Assembly (NCBI GenBank): GCA_905211615.1
Contig: CAJMBB010000002.1
Coordinates: forward strand, 1-38,007
Reading direction: 5' to 3'
Origin: an uncultured Collinsella sp.
Lineage (GTDB): Bacteria; Actinomycetota; Coriobacteriia; Coriobacteriales; Coriobacteriaceae
Length of the DNA stretch: 38,007 nucleotides
The notes under the pieces were generated by a model that made no database searches, was not told the origin of the DNA, and saw only the letters and a program-made list of their open reading frames with translations. This document shows positions 34,189 through 38,007 of this stretch, in pieces. Made by a program: the position numbers and the translations under genes. Numbering within the stretch: the stretch's first letter is position 1; each line of letters begins with the position of its first letter.

Positions 34189-34194
34189 ACGCGC

Positions 34195-34665
34195 GTGAAA
34201 TACACCGTCGTTTGCGTCGGTAAGCTCAAGGAGCGCTTTTGGAAGGACGCGTGCGCCGAGTACACCAAGCGCCTAGGTGCCTATGCCAAGGTGGATATTC
34301 GCGAGGTGGCCGATATCGACCCGGCTAAGGCGGGCGGCGTGGATGCCGCGCGCGACAAGGAGGGAGCGGCGATACTTGCAGCCCTGCCGCCTCGAGCGCA
34401 TGTGATCCTGCTGGCCATTGAGGGCAAAGAGCGCTCGAGCGAGGAGCTTTCGGCGCGGCTCGATGATCTTATGCTGCGAGGCAATAGCGACATCGCCTTT
34501 GTGATTGGCGGATCGGACGGCGTGAGCGATGACGTGCGCGCACGAGCCGACGAGATGCTCAGCTTTGGACGTATTACCTTGCCGCATAACTTGGCGCGCG
34601 TGGTGCTGCTGGAGCAAATCTATCGCGCCTGCAAGATCAGCCGAGGCGAGCCGTATCACAAATAG
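34195..34665 (+). CDS. rlmH: 23S rRNA (pseudouridine(1915)-N3)-methyltransferase
   Basis: RlmH is a small SPOUT methyltransferase acting on pseudouridine 1915 of 23S rRNA in 70S ribosomes. The 156 residues contain the SAM-knot motifs ILLAIEGKERSSEE, FVIGGSDGVSDDV and the C-terminal LPHNLARVVLLEQIYRACKI followed by GEPYHK, all typical. The GTG start at 34195 has AAGGAG nine bases upstream. Confidence 0.95.
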   Translation: MKYTVVCVGKLKERFWKDACAEYTKRLGAYAKVDIREVADIDPAKAGGVDAARDKEGAAILAALPPRAHVILLAIEGKERSSEELSARLDDLMLRGNSDIAFVIGGSDGVSDDVRARADEMLSFGRITLPHNLARVVLLEQIYRACKISRGEPYHK

Positions 34666-34738
34666 GTCGGCAACACGAAACAATGGCGTGGGACAATACC
34701 TTTCGTTTTGAGGAATGTGTCTGGAAGGACTATGCGAT

Positions 34739-35509
34739 ATGAAGATTGGATTTGTCGGTTTTGGCAATATGGCGAGCGCTATGGCCGATGGCTGGATCGC
34801 TGCCGGTGTAGCTGCGAGCGACATGTGCGCCTGCGCGGGTCGCTACGACGCACTGGTTGAGCGCTGCGAGGCGCGCGGCATGGTCGCCTGCCACGATGCC
34901 GCCGAGGTTGTCGCCGCATCCGATATCGTGGTCGCTGCGGTCAAACCGTATATGATCGAGAAGATATTCGCCCCGCTCAAGGATGCTCTTGCCAAAAAGG
35001 TCGTTCTGTCGGTTGCCTGGACCTGGGACAGTGCCAAGTGGGAGCAGATCCTGCCGGGCGTCGCGCATATCTCGACGGTGCCCAACACGCCGGTTTCGGT
35101 GGGCGAGGGCGTCATCGCTTGCGAGAAGGCTTCCACGCTTAGTGATGAGCAGAGCGCAGAGGTGCTTGATCTGCTTGGCAAACTCGGTGCGGCGGTCGAG
35201 CTCGATACGAGCCTGCTGTTTGTGGGCGGCACGGTGGGTGGTTGCGCTCCGGCATTTGTCGCCATGGCAATCGAGGCCCTGGGCGATGCGGCGGTCAAGC
35301 ACGGTATCCCGCGTGCCGATGCCTATCGCATTGTGAGCCAGATGGTGCTGGGTACGGCAAAGCTGCAGCTTGCAACTGGCCAGCATCCTGCGGCGATGAA
35401 GGATGCCGTATGCTCGCCCGGTGGTGCCACCATCAAGGGCGTCGTTGCGCTCGAGGACGCCGGCATGCGCAGCGCCCTGGTCAAGGCAATCGACGCAACT
35501 CTCCAGTAA
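34739..35509 (+). CDS. proC: Pyrroline-5-carboxylate reductase
   Basis: ProC reduces 1-pyrroline-5-carboxylate to proline with NAD(P)H. The 256 residues begin with the Rossmann motif GFVGFGNMASAM (4-15), continue with VVAAVKPYMIEKI and PNTPVSVGEG, and end with the family signature around MKDAVCSPGGATIKGVVALE. ATG at 34739 has GGAAGGA upstream. The length is slightly under the usual 265-280 but all core motifs are present. Its stop codon lies inside the first copy of a palindromic repeat. Confidence 0.94.
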   Translation: MKIGFVGFGNMASAMADGWIAAGVAASDMCACAGRYDALVERCEARGMVACHDAAEVVAASDIVVAAVKPYMIEKIFAPLKDALAKKVVLSVAWTWDSAKWEQILPGVAHISTVPNTPVSVGEGVIACEKASTLSDEQSAEVLDLLGKLGAAVELDTSLLFVGGTVGGCAPAFVAMAIEALGDAAVKHGIPRADAYRIVSQMVLGTAKLQLATGQHPAAMKDAVCSPGGATIKGVVALEDAGMRSALVKAIDATLQ

Positions 35510-35669
35510 AACCGACCAAAAAAAAGGACGGGTTTATTTTTGGCAGGTATTTTCTGCGGTTTTGTCCTTTTAGCGAAAAGCGCCCCGCAACTGGCTCAAT
35601 TCCAGTTGCGGGGCGCTTGCGTTTGCCCAGATAAAACCGACCAAAATAAACCTGTCCCTTTTGGCAGGT
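35507..35669. repeat. Two copies of a palindromic repeat flanking a terminator
   Basis: Copy 1 (35507-35548) and copy 2 (35632-35669) share outer parts in the same orientation, TAAAACCGACC at the left and TTGGCAGGT at the right. The middle (GGACGGGTTTATTTT in copy 1) occurs inverted in copy 2. Each copy alone is an imperfect palindrome. Both abut stop codons: proC at the left, the small membrane protein at the right. Confidence 0.55.
35578..35618. terminator. Bidirectional terminator between proC and the small membrane protein
   Basis: A perfect 17-bp stem (35578-35594 with 35602-35618) with a 7-base loop lies between two convergent genes. Confidence 0.8.
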
Positions 35670-35842
35670 TAGTCCCAGAAGCTGTCTTCCTCATCCTCGG
35701 ACTTGGGTCCGCGGTCGACGTACATCTTATGGGTACGCTTCTCCATTACAAAGGCAAGAATCGCAAATAACAGGATGCCGCCGGCGAAAAGGATGGCAAA
35801 ACCGGTGCGGGTGCCAAACAAAAAGGAAAAAACTGCGTCCAT
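35669..35842 (-). CDS. 57-residue membrane protein
   Basis: On the minus strand a complete frame encodes 57 residues. One membrane helix (about 14-33, GFAILFAGGILLFAILAFVM) is followed by a short basic segment (EKRTHK) and an acidic tail ending EDEEDSFWD. AGAAGG lies seven bases before the ATG. Convergent proC and divergent serS flank it. It resembles small single-pass proteins near aminoacyl-tRNA genes in coriobacteria in style only; the function is unknown. The clean start, helix and charged tail make it likely to be real. Confidence 0.7.
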   Translation of the reverse strand: MDAVFSFLFGTRTGFAILFAGGILLFAILAFVMEKRTHKMYVDRGPKSEDEEDSFWD

Positions 35843-35885
35843 TGGGTGCCTTCTTGCGTAGTTGAGTTGGGTCGTAAACGCTCAT

Positions 35886-35923
35886 AAGTATATACTTGCC
35901 CATACATGTACAAGGTTGCAACC
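35886..35923. promoter_or_regulatory. Palindromes in the divergent serS promoter region
   Basis: AAGTATATACTT (35886-35897) is a perfect 12-bp palindrome with TATA sequences usable as -10 boxes in both directions. GGTTGCAACC (35914-35923) is a second perfect palindrome just before serS. No T-box motif is present before serS. Confidence 0.35.
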
Positions 35924-35953
35924 TAAATGGAATGTATATCGCCGGAGGATCTA

Positions 35954-37237
35954 ATGCTTGATATCAAGTTTGTTCGCGAGAACCCCGATGCCATCGATGT
36001 CGCCATGGCTAACCGCCAGACGTCTTGGGATCGCGAGAAGTTCTTTGAGCTCGACGACGAGCGTCGTGCCGTCATCACCGAGGTCGAGGAGCTCCAGGCT
36101 ACGCGCAATGCCGAGTCCAAGAAGATCGGCGCCCTGATGAAGGAGGGCAAGAAGGACGAGGCCGAGGCCGCCAAGGAGGCCGTGCGCGCCGTCAACGAGA
36201 AGATTGACGGTCTGGCCGAGCGCCGTACTGCTCTCGAGCAGGAGCAGTACGACTTCATGGCTCACCTGCCCAACATTCCTTGCGAGGCCACGCCGTACGG
36301 CAAGGACGAGGACGAGAACATTGAGCGCCGTCGTTGGGGCACCCCGCGCGAGTTCGACTTCGACTTTAAGCCGCACTGGGATCTGGGCACCGATCTGGAC
36401 ATCCTCGACTTCGAGCGCGGCAACAAGCTCTCCGGCAGCCGCTTCACCGTTCTCGGTGGTGCCGGCGCCCGCCTGGAGCGCGCCCTCATCAACTTCTTCC
36501 TCGATACGCACCCCAGCCGTGGTTTTAAGGAGTGGTGGCCGCCCATCGTCGTCAAGCGTCAGACCATGTTTGGCACGGGTCAGCTGCCCAAGTTCGAGGA
36601 CGACGCCTACCACGTCTCGGGCGACAACTTCCTGATCCCCACCGCCGAGGTCGTGCTCACCAACCTGCACGCCGGCGAGGTCCTCGACGCCGACACCCTG
36701 CCGCGCCGCTACACCGCCTTCACCCCCTGCTTCCGCGAGGAGGCCGGTTCCGCCGGTCGCGACACCCGCGGCATCATCCGTCAGCACGAATTCGACAAGG
36801 TCGAGATGGTCAAGTTCGCTAAGCCGGAGGAGTCCGACGAGGAGCTCGAGAGCATGACCGCCGAGGCCGAGTACCTGCTGCAGCAGCTGGGCCTTCCGTA
36901 TCGCGTGATTAGCCTGTGCACCGGCGACTTGGGCTTCTCTGCCCGTCAGACCTACGACGTCGAGGTCTGGCTGCCGAGCTACAACGCCTACAAGGAGATC
37001 AGCTCCTGCTCCAACTGCGGTGACTTCCAGGCTCGCCGCGCCAACATCAAATATCGCGACCCCGAGAACTTCAAGGGTTCGCGTTACCTGCACACCCTCA
37101 ACGGTTCCGGCCTGCCGGCCGGCCGCACCATGGCCGCCATTCTGGAGAACTACCAGAACGCCGACGGTACCATCACGATCCCCGAGGTTCTGCGTCCTTA
37201 CATGGGCGGTCTCGAGAAGATCGAGCCGGTCGCGTAA
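35954..37237 (+). CDS. serS: Serine-tRNA ligase
   Basis: SerRS charges tRNA-Ser (and tRNA-Sec where present). The 427 residues show the N-terminal long coiled-coil arm (about 27-105), motif 2 (FREEAGSAGRDTRGIIRQHEFDKVE) and motif 3 (LNGSGLPAGRTMAAILENYQ), the class II core. ATG at 35954 (MLDIKFVRENPD) is the conserved start, with GGAGG upstream; an in-frame ATG at 35927 is less likely. A C(UUCG)G terminator hairpin follows. Confidence 0.97.
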   Translation: MLDIKFVRENPDAIDVAMANRQTSWDREKFFELDDERRAVITEVEELQATRNAESKKIGALMKEGKKDEAEAAKEAVRAVNEKIDGLAERRTALEQEQYDFMAHLPNIPCEATPYGKDEDENIERRRWGTPREFDFDFKPHWDLGTDLDILDFERGNKLSGSRFTVLGGAGARLERALINFFLDTHPSRGFKEWWPPIVVKRQTMFGTGQLPKFEDDAYHVSGDNFLIPTAEVVLTNLHAGEVLDADTLPRRYTAFTPCFREEAGSAGRDTRGIIRQHEFDKVEMVKFAKPEESDEELESMTAEAEYLLQQLGLPYRVISLCTGDLGFSARQTYDVEVWLPSYNAYKEISSCSNCGDFQARRANIKYRDPENFKGSRYLHTLNGSGLPAGRTMAAILENYQNADGTITIPEVLRPYMGGLEKIEPVA

Positions 37238-37260
37238 CTTGGCTGCATAGGGGATATGCA

Positions 37261-37289
37261 AGGGCGCTCCTTCGGGGGCGCCCTATTTC
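37261..37289 (+). terminator. Terminator of serS
   Basis: A 10-bp stem with one T-G pair (37261-37270 with 37275-37284) is capped by a stable C(TTCG)G tetraloop and followed by ATTT. Confidence 0.8.
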
Positions 37290-37410
37290 GTGCGCAGGTC
37301 CATACCATGCCGTACGGACAGCTCAATAGAAAACACACGAACAACTGTTCTGTATACAGCCATCTACCTGCTATGCTTTTGCTAAATAAGAGCGAGAGAA
37401 AGGGGACGCG

Positions 37411-37788
37411 ATGGAGCTGTTTGATGATCGGGTGGTTTTGTTTGAGAGCGACGAGGGCGGGGAGTACCTGCTTGTAACGTCTGAGCCGTCTGGCATGGGT
37501 GGCCTGGTGGTTCGACAGACGAGCGAGGGACCGTTGACGCAATGGTGCTACGAGGAGTCGCCGCATGTGGTCGAGACGTTTGTGGCGCACGAGGGGCTTG
37601 TGGCGCTGGAGCACTTCTATGGAGTTGGGACTTCCAACCAGGTCGCGCGCATGCTGAGCATCTCGTTTGCCGATTATGATTGTGCCCAGCGGGTGAGATC
37701 GCTCCTGAGGGAACTTGATGCCAAGTTCGACGTGATCGAAAAGCCAATCGATCGTACGGGGAACAGCGGCATATGCGGAGCAGTATGA
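37411..37788 (+). CDS. Uncharacterised 125-residue protein
   Basis: The frame has a good ribosome site (AAAGGGGA) and ordinary local codon use. The protein is acidic and soluble (MELFDDRVVLFESDEGGEYLLVTSEP at the start), with a helical C-terminal half (DYDCAQRVRSLLRELDAKFDVIEK). No signal peptide, membrane helix or catalytic motif is recognised. A palindrome CTGTATACAG lies at 37350-37359 before a TATGCT -10-like box (37372-37377). It stands alone between serS and tRNA-Arg. Confidence 0.7.
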   Translation: MELFDDRVVLFESDEGGEYLLVTSEPSGMGGLVVRQTSEGPLTQWCYEESPHVVETFVAHEGLVALEHFYGVGTSNQVARMLSISFADYDCAQRVRSLLRELDAKFDVIEKPIDRTGNSGICGAV

Positions 37789-37824
37789 CAAAACTGCGTT
37801 CCACAAAAAAGTTTGAGATTGTGC

Positions 37825-37855
37825 TTGACTCCAATAAGCTAAAGTGGTTTTATAT
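37825..37855 (+). promoter_or_regulatory. Promoter of tRNA-Arg
   Basis: TTGACT (37825-37830) is followed by TTTTAT (spacing 17) or TTATAT (spacing 19), just before the tRNA. Confidence 0.6.
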
Positions 37856-37865
37856 GTCTTGCGCT

Positions 37866-37942
37866 GCGGCGTTACCTCAGCTGGATAGAGGGTCTGACTA
37901 CGAATCAGAACGTCATAGGTTCGAATCCTATACGCCGCACCA
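37866..37942 (+). tRNA. tRNA-Arg (ACG)
   Basis: Perfect acceptor stem GCGGCGT/ACGCCGC, D arm CCTC/GAGG, anticodon arm TCTGA-CTACGAA-TCAGA with anticodon ACG, T arm with TTCGAAT, and an encoded CCA (37940-37942). The wobble A is expected to be deaminated to inosine. Confidence 0.96.
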
Positions 37943-37952
37943 ACTGAGTTTT

Positions 37953-37976
37953 AAGCCTCCGGAAACGGGGGCTTTT
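37953..37976 (+). terminator. Terminator after tRNA-Arg
   Basis: AAGCCTCCG/CGGGGGCTT with a GAAA tetraloop and a short T run. Confidence 0.75.
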
Positions 37977-38005
37977 CCTTTACGGGGGCTTTTCCTTTAC
38001 GGGGG
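37967..38005 (+). repeat. 17-bp tandem repeat at the window edge
   Basis: GGGGGCTTTTCCTTTAC occurs at 37967-37983 and 37984-38000, and a third copy begins at 38001. It repeats the 3' arm and tail of the tRNA-Arg terminator and runs off the window. Confidence 0.7.
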
Positions 38006-38007
38006 CA

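Noticed and set aside
35880..35953. T-box leader for serS
   Set aside because: The region is too short and lacks the T-box sequence and an antiterminator/terminator pair.

Overview
The window reads as chromosomal DNA of a high-GC Gram-positive anaerobe of the Coriobacteriia, most likely Collinsella or a close relative. This is inferred from GC-rich codon use, a pheS T-box leader, a Tad/Flp pilus locus without an outer-membrane secretin, and housekeeping protein sequences of that type. No 16S rRNA gene is present to confirm it.

Layout. Positions 1-2,200 hold the last codons of an unidentified gene, a bidirectional terminator, an M32 carboxypeptidase on the minus strand, and a T-box leader. 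Positions 2,226-5,940 are pheS and pheT, separated by an unusually long palindromic spacer. Positions 6,060-8,901 are an ECF-type metal importer (NikMN-NikQ-NikO) behind a NikR-like operator, so nickel is the likely substrate. Next come a phospholipase-C-like protein, pyruvate kinase (minus), a P-type Ca2+/cation ATPase behind a strongly structured leader, and rsgA behind two tandem copies of a conserved unit ending in a terminator.

Positions 16,437-26,008 form a compact Tad (type IVc) pilus operon: cpaB, tadZ/cpaE (frameshifted here), cpaF/tadA, tadB, tadC, a Flp pilin, an unknown anchored protein, a second pilin-like protein, a TadE-like protein, a large TadG-like protein, a second TadE-like protein and a DUF192 protein. 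Most neighbours overlap or abut, so translation is probably coupled. All four prepilin-like proteins carry Ala-Gln at the predicted cleavage site instead of Gly. A small toxin-antitoxin pair follows.

Positions 26,742-38,007 carry tRNA-Phe, a 62-bp-period palindromic array, a GH5-like protein lacking two conserved active-site residues, rsmI, metG, rsmA, tatD, tRNA-Leu, a 219-bp element bounded by 30-bp inverted repeats, an SPFH protein, rlmH, proC, a 57-residue membrane protein on the minus strand, serS, a small unknown protein and tRNA-Arg.

Much of the window is translation and ribosome biogenesis (three aminoacyl-tRNA synthetases, RsgA, RsmI, RsmA, RlmH, three tRNAs). The least explained material lies between genes: the ATPase leader, the tandem units before rsgA, the inverted-repeat element after tRNA-Leu and several palindromic repeat families.
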